A stretch of DNA of 64,000 nucleotides from Streptomyces sp. CBMA152 (GTDB lineage Bacteria; Actinomycetota; Actinomycetes; Streptomycetales; Streptomycetaceae), in contig NZ_MECJ01000035.1 of assembly GCF_014596475.1 (NCBI RefSeq), positions 41,951 through 105,950 of the forward strand, read 5' to 3'. Shown piece by piece: positions 7,477 to 16,601 of this stretch. The position numbers and the translations under genes are program-made. The notes beneath the pieces are model-generated. The model did no database searches and was not told the origin of the DNA. It worked only from the letters and a program-made list of their open reading frames with translations. Positions within the stretch are counted from its first letter, which is position 1, and every line of letters starts with the position of its first letter.

Positions 7477-7795
7477 CGAATGTCGTCCTTCCAGATTCCA
7501 GCGAAATGGAGTTTCACTGGAGCGTCACTTGTGTGCTTCTCGACTGCACTTAACATGCCCGTAACGAGTACGGAGGCTTGGCTCAAGAATTGCACAGAGT
7601 CGGGCTCTGTGGAAGAAATAGAAAAATAGGTATGGTGGAAACACGGTCGTCTTTCGGGAGAAAGCGCCGGTGAACCGCGTGCGTTCAACTGCGGGGTGAT
7701 CGCAGTCGAACACCCCTATGGGGCGCGCGGAGCTTTTGCGTACCCTCGCGGCAGTGATCGGTCCATTAGCGCCAAATAACTGGGGGATACCCGAC
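7477..7795. other. Divergent intergenic region
   Basis: 319 bp separating the amidotransferase and hemerythrin genes. It is clearly less GC-rich around 7590-7640 and should carry both promoters. No clear operator, repeat or gene is visible. Confidence 0.5.
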
Positions 7796-8485
7796 ATGAC
7801 CGCCGCGACAGACAACCCGGGCGCCCGTATGTATCAGGAGTTCCTCGCCGTGCACGCGATCCTGCGCCGGGGAACGGAACTGGTGGCGAACGCGTTCGAG
7901 CGCCTGGGCGAGGGCGACCAGGTCAGCGTCAAGGAACTCATCGAGACCACGCAGTGGCTCATCGACTTCACCCATCACCACCACGAGTCGGAGGACGAGC
8001 TGTTCTGGCCCGTCCTGCACGGCCTGTACCCCGACTCGGTGGCGGCGTTCGACACTCTCAACGAGGAGCACGCGGAGCTGGACCGCGAACTGGGCGGCCT
8101 GAGCCGGGCGGTGGAACTCCTGACGGCGGCGAACGAGGCGGGCGAGCAGGTCGGCTCCGCCGCGGTCGTCGAGGCGGCGCACGCCGGTACGGCGGCGGCC
8201 CGCAAGGTCCGCGACATCCTGGCGGGCCACCTGGACACCGAGGAGCCGGTCGTCCGCGACCTCTTCCCCGGCGTCCCGGCCGACGAGGTCGACCGCCTCC
8301 GTACGGCCATCACCGAGGGCAGCCCCAAGTCCGGCGGCCACCTGGTCTTCGGCCTCCTGGAGGACCCGCAGCGGGCCGAGGGCTACGACGAGATCCTCGC
8401 CAGCTTCCCCGAGGCCTTCCGCTCCCACCGCCCCCAGCTGGTCCAGGTGTACCTGGACAGCAAGAAGGCGCTGGGATTGGCGTAA
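7796..8485 (+). CDS. Hemerythrin HHE-domain protein
   Basis: 229 residues from the ATG at 7796 (behind TGGGGGATACCCGAC). The first 110 residues are a hemerythrin-like four-helix bundle: 'FLAVHAILRRG', 'FTHHHHESEDELFWPVL' and 'NEEHAELDREL' give the His/Glu ligands for a di-iron centre. Such proteins bind O2, NO or iron or act in redox stress. The second half is helical and less conserved ('VVRDLFPGVPADEVDRLR', 'FPEAFRSHRPQLVQVYLDSKKAL'). Cytosolic, no signal. It stands alone; the next gene is 131 bp away. Confidence 0.88.
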   Translation: MTAATDNPGARMYQEFLAVHAILRRGTELVANAFERLGEGDQVSVKELIETTQWLIDFTHHHHESEDELFWPVLHGLYPDSVAAFDTLNEEHAELDRELGGLSRAVELLTAANEAGEQVGSAAVVEAAHAGTAAARKVRDILAGHLDTEEPVVRDLFPGVPADEVDRLRTAITEGSPKSGGHLVFGLLEDPQRAEGYDEILASFPEAFRSHRPQLVQVYLDSKKALGLA

Positions 8486-8616
8486 GGGGTGCGTGAACCG
8501 TCCCGAAGCGGGCCCGGGTGAGCTTCGTCCGCCACATCTCCCTCCCATGATCGGGATCTGACAGCGCCCTCACAGCGTTATGTGGATACGGAGCCACATA
8601 CCGGAGGTGACCGCTC

Positions 8617-8805
8617 GTGTTCGGTTCGGCCATGAACGAGTTCTTCATGCCTGGGAAGCGGCACGAAGAAGAAGAGCGGCAGCGGCTGGAGATCACGCTC
8701 GACGAGGTGGGGGACGCCGATCCCGGGCAGGGGCCCATAGATCTGTCCAGTGGGATCGTTCTCATACGGGTTCCGCCGCCCGATGACGAGACGGACGAGG
8801 ACTGA
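8617..8805 (+). CDS. Small conserved Streptomyces protein (DUF6191-like)
   Basis: 62 residues from GTG 8617 with GGAGG at 8603-8607. The sequence contains 'FFMPGKRHEEEERQRLEITL' and 'GQGPIDLSSGIVLIRVP', a pattern I recall in short Streptomyces proteins grouped as DUF6191; the assignment is from memory. Soluble, very acidic C terminus (PPDDETDED). Function unknown. A perfect hairpin terminator follows. Confidence 0.75.
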   Translation: MFGSAMNEFFMPGKRHEEEERQRLEITLDEVGDADPGQGPIDLSSGIVLIRVPPPDDETDED

Positions 8806-8816
8806 GTCCGTACGCC

Positions 8817-8859
8817 GGAGGGCCCGTCATCCCCAGTTGCTCGGGATGACGGGCCCTCC
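8817..8859. terminator. Bidirectional terminator between convergent genes
   Basis: 17-bp perfect stem (GGAGGGCCCGTCATCCC and its complement) with a 9-base loop, placed between the small protein gene and the end of kgd. Confidence 0.85.
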
Positions 8860-8882
8860 GTAAACCGCTACGCGTCGAACCG

Positions 8883-11800
8883 CTACGCGTCGAAGACCTC
8901 CGACACCAGCTGCTCCTGCTCCTGCTCGTGGCGCTTCTTCGAGCCCACCGCCGGGGACGAGCCGTGCGGGCGCGAGATGCGGCGCAGGCGCTCGCCGTGC
9001 GGGACGTCCGCGCCGACCGCCAGGTCCAGGTGGTCGATCAGGTTGAGGGCGATGAAGGGCCACGCGCCCTGGTTCGCCGGCTCCTCCTGCGCCCACAGGT
9101 ACTTCTCGGCGTTCGGGTACTTGGCGATCTCGGCCTGGAGCTCCGCACCCGGCAGCGGGTACAGGCGCTCCAGACGGATCAGCGCCGTGTCCGTCGCGCC
9201 GCGCTTGTCGCGCTCCGCCTTGAGGTCGTAGTAGACCTTGCCGGCGCAGAAGACGACCTTGCGGACCGCGGCCGGGTCGACGAACTCGTCGCCGATGACC
9301 GGACGGAAGCCACCCGAGGTGAACTCCTCCACCTTCGACGCGGCGGCCTTCAGGCGCAGCATCGACTTCGGGGTGAAGACCACCAGCGGCTTGTGGTGCG
9401 GGTTGTGCACCTGCCACCGCAGGAGGTGGAAGTAGTTCGACGGGAGCGTCGGCATCGCGACCGTCATGTTGTTCTGCGCGCACATCTGCAGGAAGCGCTC
9501 GGGGCGCGCGGACGAGTGGTCCGGGCCCTGGCCCTCGTAGCCGTGCGGCAGCAGGAGCGTGACGCCGGACGTCTGGGCCCACTTCTGCTCGGCGGAGGAG
9601 ATGAACTCGTCCACCACCGTCTGCGCGCCGTTGACGAAGTCGCCGAACTGCGCCTCCCACATCACCAGGGACTCGGGACGCGCCAGCGAGTAGCCGTACT
9701 CGAAGCCCATCGCCGCGTACTCGGAGAGCAGCGAGTCGTAGACGTTGTAGCGGGCCTGCTCCTCGGTGAGGTACATCAGCGGGGTGTAGTCCTCGCCGGT
9801 GACCTGGTCCACCAGGACCGCGTGGCGCTGGCCGAAGGTGCCGCGGCGGGTGTCCTGGCCCGACAGCCGGACCGGGACGCCGTCCATCAGCAGCGAGCCG
9901 ATGGCCAGGGTCTCGCCCATGCCCCAGTCGATCGTGCCGTCCTCGACCGAGGCCGCGCGGCGCTGCAGCTGGGGCAGCAGACGCGGGTGGACGGTGATCC
10001 GCTCGGGGATGTTGACCTGCGACTCGGCGATCCGCTTCACGACCTCCTGGGAGACCGCGGTGGCGACGGCGACCGGGAACTCGGCCTGCGGGTCGGTCGC
10101 CTGGACCTCGCCCGGCGCCGAGGTGGCCTCGCGGACCTCCGCGAAGACCTTCTCCAGCTGGCCCTGGAAGTCCTGGAGCGCCTGCTCCGCCTCTTCCAGC
10201 GTGATGTCGCCGCGACCGATGAGCGACTCGGTGTACAGCTTGCGCACCGAGCGCTTCTTGTCGATCAGGTTGTACATCTGCGGGTTGGTGAACTGCGGGT
10301 TGTCGCCCTCGTTGTGACCGCGGCGGCGGTAGCAGATGAGGTCGATCACGACGTCCTTGTTGAACGTCTGGCGGAACTCGAAGGCCAGGCGGGCCACGCG
10401 GACCACGGCCTCCGGGTCGTCGCCGTTCACGTGGATGATCGGCGCCTCGATCATGCGGGCCACGTCCGTGGCGTACATGGAGGAGCGCGACGACTCCGGG
10501 GCGGCGGTGAAGCCGACCTGGTTGTTGATGACGATGTGGACCGTGCCGCCGGTGCGGTAGCCGCGCAGCTGCGACATGTTCAGGGTCTCGGCCACCACGC
10601 CCTGGCCCGCGAAGGCCGCGTCGCCGTGCAGGGCGACGGGCAGGACCGTGAAGTCCGTGCCGCCCTTGTTGATGACGTCCTGCTTGGCGCGGGTGACGCC
10701 CTCCAGGACCGGGTCGACCGCCTCCAGGTGGGAGGGGTTGGCGACGAGCGAGACCTTGATCTGCTCGCCGTCCAGGCCCGTGAAGGTGCCGGAGGCGCCC
10801 AGGTGGTACTTCACGTCGCCGGAGCCGTGCATCGACTTCGGGTCGAGGTTGCCCTCGAACTCGCGGAAGATCTGCGCGTACGACTTGCCGACGATGTTGG
10901 CCAGCACGTTCAGACGGCCGCGGTGGGCCATGCCGATGACGACCTCGTCCAGACGCGACTCGGCCGCGCTGTCGATGACGGCGTCGAGCAGCGGGATGAC
11001 CGACTCGCCGCCCTCAAGGGAGAAGCGCTTCTGACCGACGTACTTGGTCTGCAGGAACGTCTCGAACGCCTCCGCCGCGTTCAGACGGCGCAGGATCCGC
11101 AGCTGCTCCTCGCGCTCCGGCTTGGAGTGCGGGCGCTCGACGCGGTCCTGGATCCACTTGCGCTGCTTGGGGTCCTGGATGTGCATGAACTCGATGCCGG
11201 TGGTGCGGCAGTACGAGTCGCGCAGCACGCCGAGGACGTCGCGCAGCTTCATCAGGGTCTTGCCGGCGAAACCGCCGACCGCGAACTCCCGCTCCAGGTC
11301 CCACAGGGTGAGGCCGTGCTCGGTGATGTCCAGGTCGGGGTGCTTGCGCTGGCGGTACTCCAGCGGGTCGGTGTCGGCCATGACGTGGCCGCGGACCCGG
11401 TAGGAGTGGATCAGCTCGAAGACGCGGGCGGCCTTGGTGACGTCGTCGTCGTGCGAGGCGTCGATGTCCTTGAGCCAGCGGACCGGCTCGTACGGGATGC
11501 GCAGCGACTCGAAGATCGAGTCGTAGAAGCCTTCCTCGCCGAGCAGGAAGTTCGCGACGACGCGCAGGAACTCGCCGGAGGCGGCGCCCTGGATGACCCG
11601 GTGGTCGTACGTCGACGTGAGGGTCATCACCTTGGAGATGCCCAGCTTGTTCAGGGTGTCCTGGGAGGTGCCCTGGAACTCGGCCGGGTAGTCCATCGAG
11701 CCGACGCCCATGATGACCGACTGCCCGGGCATCAGACGCGGCACGGAGTGCACGGTGCCGAGGCCGCCCGGGTTGGTGAGGGAGACCGTCACGCCCGTGA

Positions 11801-12701
11801 AGTCGTCCATCGTCAGCTTGCCCAGGCGGGCGCGCTTGACGATGTCCTCGTAGGCCTGCCAGAACTCGAAGAAGTTCAGCGTCTCGGCCTTCTTGATGCC
11901 CGCGACGACCAGCTGGCGGTCACCGTTGGGCTTCACCAGGTCGATGGCGAGGCCGAAGTTCACGTGCTCCGGCTTGACCAGGGTCGGCTTGCCGTCCTTC
12001 TCCACGAAGGAGTAGTTCATCGACGGCATGGCCTTGATGGCCTGCACCATCGCGTACCCGATGAGGTGCGTGAAGGAGATCTTCCCGCCGCGGGCGCGCT
12101 TGAGGTGGTTGTTGATGACGATGCGGTTGTCGAAGAGCAGCTTCACCGGGACCGCGCGCACGGACGTGGCCGTGGGGACCTCGATGGAGGCGTTCATGTT
12201 CTTCGCGACCGCGGCGGCGGGGCCGCGCAGCGTCACGTACTCCGGGCCGGCCGGGGCCTCGGTCGCCGGGGCGGCCTTGGCGGGGGCTGCGGCGGGCTTC
12301 GCGGCGGGCGCCGGAGCGGCCTTCACGGGAGCCGGGGCCGGAGCCGGCGCCGGGGCGGCGGCCGCGGGCTGCGCGACCGGAGCCGGAGCGGCGGGTGCCG
12401 GTGCCGGGGCGACCGGGGCCGGAGCCGGGGTGGCCGGAGCGGCAGGGGTGGCTACCGCAGCCCCCGCGGCTGCGGCGGGAGCACTTCCCGCGACGGGCTT
12501 GTCCGCCGTACCGGGCGTACCCGGCTTGTAGTCGGCGAAGAAGTCCCACCAGGCACGGTCGACCGAATTGGGGTCCTGGAGGTACTGCTGGTAGATCTCG
12601 TCGACGAGCCACTCATTGGCACCGAAGCCGGCTGCAGGGTTCTTGCCCTGCCCGTCTTGGTCGGTCGAGACGCTCGAATTACTGGGGGACTGAGACGACA
12701 C
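8883..12701 (-). CDS. kgd: Multifunctional 2-oxoglutarate decarboxylase/dehydrogenase (KGD)
   Basis: About 1272 residues; the actinobacterial fusion of an E2-type acyltransferase domain with the thiamine-diphosphate E1 of the 2-oxoglutarate dehydrogenase complex, in the TCA cycle. Order: a short N-terminal segment ('NEWLVDEIYQQYLQDPNSVD'), a long Ala/Pro linker, an acyltransferase domain ending in 'TSTYDHRVIQGAASGEFL', then E1 with 'GMAHRGRLNVLANIVGKS', 'GDAAFAGQGVVAETLNMSQL' and 'RRRGHNEGDNPQFTNP'. The chosen GTG at 12701 matches the usual SSQSPSNSS start; a GTG nine codons upstream (12728) is the alternative. The protein is expected to work with lipoamide dehydrogenase and to be inhibited by GarA-type FHA proteins. 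Known core gene; identity is secure. Confidence 0.96.
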   Translation of the reverse strand: MSSQSPSNSSVSTDQDGQGKNPAAGFGANEWLVDEIYQQYLQDPNSVDRAWWDFFADYKPGTPGTADKPVAGSAPAAAAGAAVATPAAPATPAPAPVAPAPAPAAPAPVAQPAAAAPAPAPAPAPVKAAPAPAAKPAAAPAKAAPATEAPAGPEYVTLRGPAAAVAKNMNASIEVPTATSVRAVPVKLLFDNRIVINNHLKRARGGKISFTHLIGYAMVQAIKAMPSMNYSFVEKDGKPTLVKPEHVNFGLAIDLVKPNGDRQLVVAGIKKAETLNFFEFWQAYEDIVKRARLGKLTMDDFTGVTVSLTNPGGLGTVHSVPRLMPGQSVIMGVGSMDYPAEFQGTSQDTLNKLGISKVMTLTSTYDHRVIQGAASGEFLRVVANFLLGEEGFYDSIFESLRIPYEPVRWLKDIDASHDDDVTKAARVFELIHSYRVRGHVMADTDPLEYRQRKHPDLDITEHGLTLWDLEREFAVGGFAGKTLMKLRDVLGVLRDSYCRTTGIEFMHIQDPKQRKWIQDRVERPHSKPEREEQLRILRRLNAAEAFETFLQTKYVGQKRFSLEGGESVIPLLDAVIDSAAESRLDEVVIGMAHRGRLNVLANIVGKSYAQIFREFEGNLDPKSMHGSGDVKYHLGASGTFTGLDGEQIKVSLVANPSHLEAVDPVLEGVTRAKQDVINKGGTDFTVLPVALHGDAAFAGQGVVAETLNMSQLRGYRTGGTVHIVINNQVGFTAAPESSRSSMYATDVARMIEAPIIHVNGDDPEAVVRVARLAFEFRQTFNKDVVIDLICYRRRGHNEGDNPQFTNPQMYNLIDKKRSVRKLYTESLIGRGDITLEEAEQALQDFQGQLEKVFAEVREATSAPGEVQATDPQAEFPVAVATAVSQEVVKRIAESQVNIPERITVHPRLLPQLQRRAASVEDGTIDWGMGETLAIGSLLMDGVPVRLSGQDTRRGTFGQRHAVLVDQVTGEDYTPLMYLTEEQARYNVYDSLLSEYAAMGFEYGYSLARPESLVMWEAQFGDFVNGAQTVVDEFISSAEQKWAQTSGVTLLLPHGYEGQGPDHSSARPERFLQMCAQNNMTVAMPTLPSNYFHLLRWQVHNPHHKPLVVFTPKSMLRLKAAASKVEEFTSGGFRPVIGDEFVDPAAVRKVVFCAGKVYYDLKAERDKRGATDTALIRLERLYPLPGAELQAEIAKYPNAEKYLWAQEEPANQGAWPFIALNLIDHLDLAVGADVPHGERLRRISRPHGSSPAVGSKKRHEQEQEQLVSEVFDA

Positions 12702-12996
12702 GGCGGCAACCGCCCTCTTCCGCTTCACAAGGTGATGGACAGCGGAAATAAAGGCTACGCCTCCCTGGCCTGGAGGTGCAGACCGGGCGTGCCACAGTCG
12801 CGTAAGTCACACCGGAAAGCGTGTTTCGGGGCAGGATTTGGCGGGAAACAGATCGGGTTCCGCTCGTGAGTGGGTACGCCACAGCGCGGTTGCGGCCCTC
12901 GTAGGACCACATCCCTTGCCCACTCACACCCCGCTTACAGCGGCTCCACTGGAGCGGCTGCGCCGCGCGAATGTCTGCTTCCGGTTCGAGACTACG

Positions 12997-14145
12997 TCAA
13001 TTCGCCGGTCGGGTGACGCCCGGAAGGGTGACCTGGATGCGGCATCCGCGTGATGATTCGGCCACGCCGATGTGACCGCCGTGCAGATCCACCGCCCAGC
13101 GGGCGATCGCCAGGCCCAGGCCCGTACCGCCGTCGCTGCCCGGCCCGTGCGGCGCCGAGGCGTCGCCCCGGTTGAACCGCTCGAAGACCCGGTGCCACTC
13201 CGACTTCGGGATGCCCGGACCCTCGTCCAGGACCTCCAGGTCCAGCGACTCCGGCTGCGGGCCGCGCCGGGCCCGTACCGTGACGCGGCCGTGCGGCGGG
13301 GAGTGCTTGACCGCGTTGTCGATGAGGTTGGCGACCACCTGGTGCAGCCGCTCCCGGTCCGCGTGCGCGGTCAGCTCCGGCGGCGAGACGTCCAGATGCA
13401 GATGCACGTCCGTACGGGTGTGATTGCCCGAGCCGGACGAGAGCCCGCGCCGGGAGGCGGCCAGATTGGCCTCCTTGAGCACCCCGGACAGATACGGCCA
13501 GACCTCGAAGCGGTGCGCCCGCAGCGGTACGACGCCGTGGTCGAGCCGCGAGAGGTCAAGCAGCGTCTCCACCAGGCGGCCGAGCCGCTCGGTCTGCTTC
13601 AGCGCCGTGCGCATCGTCTCTGGGTCGGCGGCCGAGACGCCGTCCACGACGTTCTCCAGGACCGCCCGCAGCGCCGCGATGGGCGTACGCAGCTCGTGCG
13701 AGACATTCGCCACGAGTTCCTTGCGGTGGCGGTCCACCGCCTCCAGGTCCTCGGCCATGCGGTTGATGGTGGAGGCGAGGTCGCCGAGCTCGTCGCGGCG
13801 GTCGGCGCCGCGCACCCGGCGGGTGTAGTCGCCGTGCGAGATGGACCGGGCGACGGTGTTCATCTCGTCCAGCGGCGCGGTCAGCCCGTGCGCCACGAAC
13901 TGGGTGATCAGCAGCGTCGCGATCACCGAGAAGACGGTGATGAACCGCAGCTCGGTGCGGGTCTGCACGGCCACCATCAGCAGACCGGTGGTGATGAAGA
14001 CCGAGACCACGACGAGCGTGCCCAGCTTGGTCTTGATCGAGACCGAGATGTAGCGCAGCCGGCTCAGCAGGCCGCCGCGAACCGGGGCGCGCGGCCCGTT
14101 CCTACGGGTCCGCCCGCTCACCGCTCCGGCCGCCGCCCGGCTCAT
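12997..14145 (-). CDS. Sensor histidine kinase with a very short external loop
   Basis: 382 residues. Two membrane helices near residues 44-65 and 73-93 are separated by only about seven residues (QTRTELR), so there is no periplasm-like sensor domain; this is the intramembrane-sensing layout. Then a HAMP segment, HisKA box 'VANVSHELRTPIAALRAVLE' with the phospho-acceptor His, and an ATPase domain with 'NLIDNAVKHS', 'DEGPGIP' and 'GTGLGLAIARW'. It overlaps the response regulator gene by 4 bp (ATGA), so the two form a pair. Location between kgd and lon is typical of Streptomyces chromosomes. Signal unknown. Confidence 0.93.
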   Translation of the reverse strand: MSRAAAGAVSGRTRRNGPRAPVRGGLLSRLRYISVSIKTKLGTLVVVSVFITTGLLMVAVQTRTELRFITVFSVIATLLITQFVAHGLTAPLDEMNTVARSISHGDYTRRVRGADRRDELGDLASTINRMAEDLEAVDRHRKELVANVSHELRTPIAALRAVLENVVDGVSAADPETMRTALKQTERLGRLVETLLDLSRLDHGVVPLRAHRFEVWPYLSGVLKEANLAASRRGLSSGSGNHTRTDVHLHLDVSPPELTAHADRERLHQVVANLIDNAVKHSPPHGRVTVRARRGPQPESLDLEVLDEGPGIPKSEWHRVFERFNRGDASAPHGPGSDGGTGLGLAIARWAVDLHGGHIGVAESSRGCRIQVTLPGVTRPAN

Positions 14146-14879
14146 GGCGCCGGGGTCTCCAGCGCGTATCCGACGCCATGGACCGTGCGGATGCGCTCGG
14201 CCCCGATCTTGCGTCGCAGCGCCTTGATGTGGCTGTCCACGGTCCGGGTGCCCGAGGCGTCCGCCCAGTCCCAGACCTCGGCGAGCAGCTGCTCGCGCGA
14301 GAGCACCGCGCGCGGGGTGTTCGCCAGGCAGCTCAGCAGGTCGAACTCGGTGGGCGTGAGGTGGACGTCCTCGCCGCGCACCCGTACCCGTCGCTGAGCG
14401 TGGTCGATCTCCAGCTCGCCCAGGCGCAGGATGCCCGTGCGCGGGGTCGCGGCGGCCAGCGTGGCCCGCTCGACCCGCCGCAGCAGCACGTGCACCCGCG
14501 CCGCCAGCTCCCGCATGGAGAACGGCTTGGTCATGTAGTCGTCCGCGCCGACGCCGAGCCCGACCAGCATGTCCGTCTCGTCGTCGCGGGCCGTCAGCAT
14601 CAGCACCGGGACCGGCCGGCGGGCCTGGACCCGGCGGCAGACCTCCAGGCCGTCGAAGCCCGGCAGCATGATGTCCAGGACCATCAGGTCCGGCTGCCAG
14701 GCCTCGGCCGTGTCGACGGCGGCAGGGCCGTCGAGGGCCGTCTGGACCTGGAAGCCCTCGGCTCTCAGCCGCGCCGCGATGGCGTCGACGATCGTCGTGT
14801 CGTCCTCGACGACCAGCACCCGGCGCTGGGCGCCGGGGGTGGCCGCTACGCCGTTGTGGGTGGTGTGTGCCTGCTCCAT
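14142..14879 (-). CDS. OmpR-family response regulator
   Basis: 245 residues. Receiver domain with 'VLVVEDDTTIVDAI', phosphorylation site Asp in 'LMVLDIMLPGFDGLEV', 'MLTARDDETD' and the conserved Lys in 'DDYMTKPFS'. The C-terminal winged helix ('HLTPTEFDLLSCLANTPRAVLSREQLL', shown here in outline: LTPTEFDLL and RTVDSHIKALRRKI) binds DNA direct repeats. Partner of the kinase whose gene overlaps its end. An Ala-rich N-terminal tail of about 18 residues precedes the receiver. Confidence 0.94.
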   Translation of the reverse strand: MEQAHTTHNGVAATPGAQRRVLVVEDDTTIVDAIAARLRAEGFQVQTALDGPAAVDTAEAWQPDLMVLDIMLPGFDGLEVCRRVQARRPVPVLMLTARDDETDMLVGLGVGADDYMTKPFSMRELAARVHVLLRRVERATLAAATPRTGILRLGELEIDHAQRRVRVRGEDVHLTPTEFDLLSCLANTPRAVLSREQLLAEVWDWADASGTRTVDSHIKALRRKIGAERIRTVHGVGYALETPAP

Positions 14880-14963
14880 CGCCCCGCCCTGATATTGCTT
14901 CCGGGGATCAGTGGGGTGATCCCCTGTGTCGGTCAGAGACTAGAGGCACCGGCCGCGTCCCGG

Positions 14964-15638
14964 CTACGCAGGGCGAACAGCGAGATGGACCACGTCAGGG
15001 ACGCCCCGGGCAACTGCGATCTCTTCGGTCCTAACCCCGTGGAATCCGGCATTACGGAGAGCTTCCCCGAAGGCGGCCGACGGCTGCGCGGACCACACGG
15101 CGAGCACTCCGCCCGGCGTCAGCCGCTCCCGGCAGGCGGCGAGACCGGTGGGGGAGTAGAGGCTGTCGTTGCTCTCGGTCACCGTCCAGTCGGGCCCGTT
15201 GTCGATGTCCAGGCAGAGCGCGTCGAAGGTGTCCGGGGCGGTGTGTACGTACGCGACCAGATCGGTGTGCAGGACCTCGGTGCGCGGGTCGGCGAGCGCG
15301 GCCCGGGAGAGGGGCGCGAGCGGGCCCGTACGGTGCCACTCGATGACGGCCAACTCGCGTTCCACCACGGCGATCCGGCCCCACCGGGGGTCGGCGGCCG
15401 CGTGCGCCAGGGAGAAGCCGACACCGAGCCCGCCGATGAGTACGGAAGGCGTCTCGCGGCCGGTCGGCAGTGCGTCGTACGCGGCGTCCACCAGCAGCCG
15501 CTCGGAGCGTCCGTCGGAGGTGTCCATCAGGAACGTTCCGTTGGCGATGATCTCGAAGTGCGGGCCGCGTCTGCGGAGCACCACCTCGCCGTACGGTCCC
15601 TCGCGGCGGTCGAGAGTGATCGGGTCGGCGGCGGGCAT
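14964..15638 (-). CDS. Spermidine synthase-like methyltransferase-fold protein
   Basis: 224 residues. 'GPYGEVVLRRRG' and 'GTFLMDTSDGRSERLLVDAA' match the N-terminal substrate part of spermidine synthase-like proteins; 'VLIGGLGVGFSL' is the nucleotide-binding glycine motif, and 'LCLDIDNGPDW' holds the Asp usually at the catalytic site. It is shorter than true spermidine synthases, and no decarboxylase partner is nearby, so polyamine synthesis is not shown. ATG start behind GAGGTCTTCC. Transcribed divergently from the rhomboid-like gene. Confidence 0.82.
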   Translation of the reverse strand: MPAADPITLDRREGPYGEVVLRRRGPHFEIIANGTFLMDTSDGRSERLLVDAAYDALPTGRETPSVLIGGLGVGFSLAHAAADPRWGRIAVVERELAVIEWHRTGPLAPLSRAALADPRTEVLHTDLVAYVHTAPDTFDALCLDIDNGPDWTVTESNDSLYSPTGLAACRERLTPGGVLAVWSAQPSAAFGEALRNAGFHGVRTEEIAVARGVPDVVHLAVRPA

Positions 15639-15752
15639 CGGAAGACCTCCTCGGGAACGGAGCTGACGACTCCTTGCGCCGACGCATGGTCCGCGTCAAA
15701 GGTTGTCCAATGTGGCACAAGTCATAGACGTGTTGGGGAGCGTTCGCAGAGG

Positions 15753-16601
15753 GTGAGCGTTGTACAAGGGACGCTTACAAGGGAAGCGACAGGGTCGAGG
15801 GCGGGGGAGAAGACGGTCATCGAGACGGCGGAGGGCGGGGCCATCGCGAAGCCCCCTGTGACCAGCGCGGAAATCCCCGACGCGGACAGACGTCCGCCGC
15901 TGTGGGCCGCATGGGAGCTGCGGACGTGTCTGCGCCGGGCGGCCCATGTGCTGCCGTCGCCGACCGGCACGCCGTTCACCTTCGCGTACACGTTGCTGCT
16001 CCTCTCCACGTCGCTGTACGCGGAGTTCGGCGACCCGGACACCGTTCGTACGCTCGTCGAGAGCTCCAGCACCGATGTGCAGCACCTCACCCGTACGCCC
16101 GTGCTCGTGCTGCTCGCCAGCGCGCTGTGGATCGCGGGCGGGATCTCCTCGCCGTGGGCCGTCGGCTTCGTCTTCATCCTCACCGCGCTGGAGCGCCGCG
16201 TCGGCGGGCTGCGCGCGGCCGGGGTCTTCCTGCTCGGGCACGTGGTGGCGACGCTGGCCACCGAAGTGCCCGTGGGTGTCTCGGTGATGGCCGGTCAGCT
16301 GCCGGACTCCTCGCTGCACCGGCTCGACTACGGCATCAGCTTCGGTCTGATGGCGAGCGTGGGCGCGCTGGCCGGGCTGCTGCCCGCCGTGCTGCGCTGG
16401 CCGCTGCTCGGCGTGGTCGTGGTGCTGATCACGCAGGACCTCTTCGACATGGTGGATCCGCTGGCCAGTTGGGGCCATCCGCTGGCGCTGCTCGTCGGCG
16501 TGGTGTGCTGGCCGTTCCTGCGCCGGGCCGACGCCCGCAGGGCCGGGGTCCCGGAGCCGTCAGCGGTAGCCGACGGGCAGATGGGCTCGTACGTCCCGTA
16601 G
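15753..16601 (+). CDS. Rhomboid-like membrane protein
   Basis: About 282 residues with a soluble N terminus (about 50 residues) and at least five to six hydrophobic segments ('FAYTLLLLSTSLYA', 'VLVLLASALWIAGGI', 'VFLLGHVVATLATEV', 'LMASVGALAGLLPAVL', 'HPLALLVGVVCW'). It fits the actinobacterial rhomboid-like family. 'DYGISFGLMAS' could hold the catalytic Ser and 'WGHPLALLVG' the catalytic His of an intramembrane protease, but activity is not assured. No ATG lies near the 5' end; GTG 15753 is chosen (GAGG just upstream), with GTG 15858 possible. The 3' end overlaps the convergent lipoprotein gene by 42 bp. Confidence 0.78.
   Translation: MSVVQGTLTREATGSRAGEKTVIETAEGGAIAKPPVTSAEIPDADRRPPLWAAWELRTCLRRAAHVLPSPTGTPFTFAYTLLLLSTSLYAEFGDPDTVRTLVESSSTDVQHLTRTPVLVLLASALWIAGGISSPWAVGFVFILTALERRVGGLRAAGVFLLGHVVATLATEVPVGVSVMAGQLPDSSLHRLDYGISFGLMASVGALAGLLPAVLRWPLLGVVVVLITQDLFDMVDPLASWGHPLALLVGVVCWPFLRRADARRAGVPEPSAVADGQMGSYVP

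Noticed and set aside
7473..7688. 71-residue frame between the amidotransferase and hemerythrin genes
   Set aside because: Lacks high third-position GC, overlaps the start of the amidotransferase gene and has no start signal.
8928..12869. 1313-residue plus-strand frame opposite kgd
   Set aside because: Composition is Arg/Leu/Asp/Val-rich antisense text typical of high-GC shadows; the minus strand encodes a known protein.
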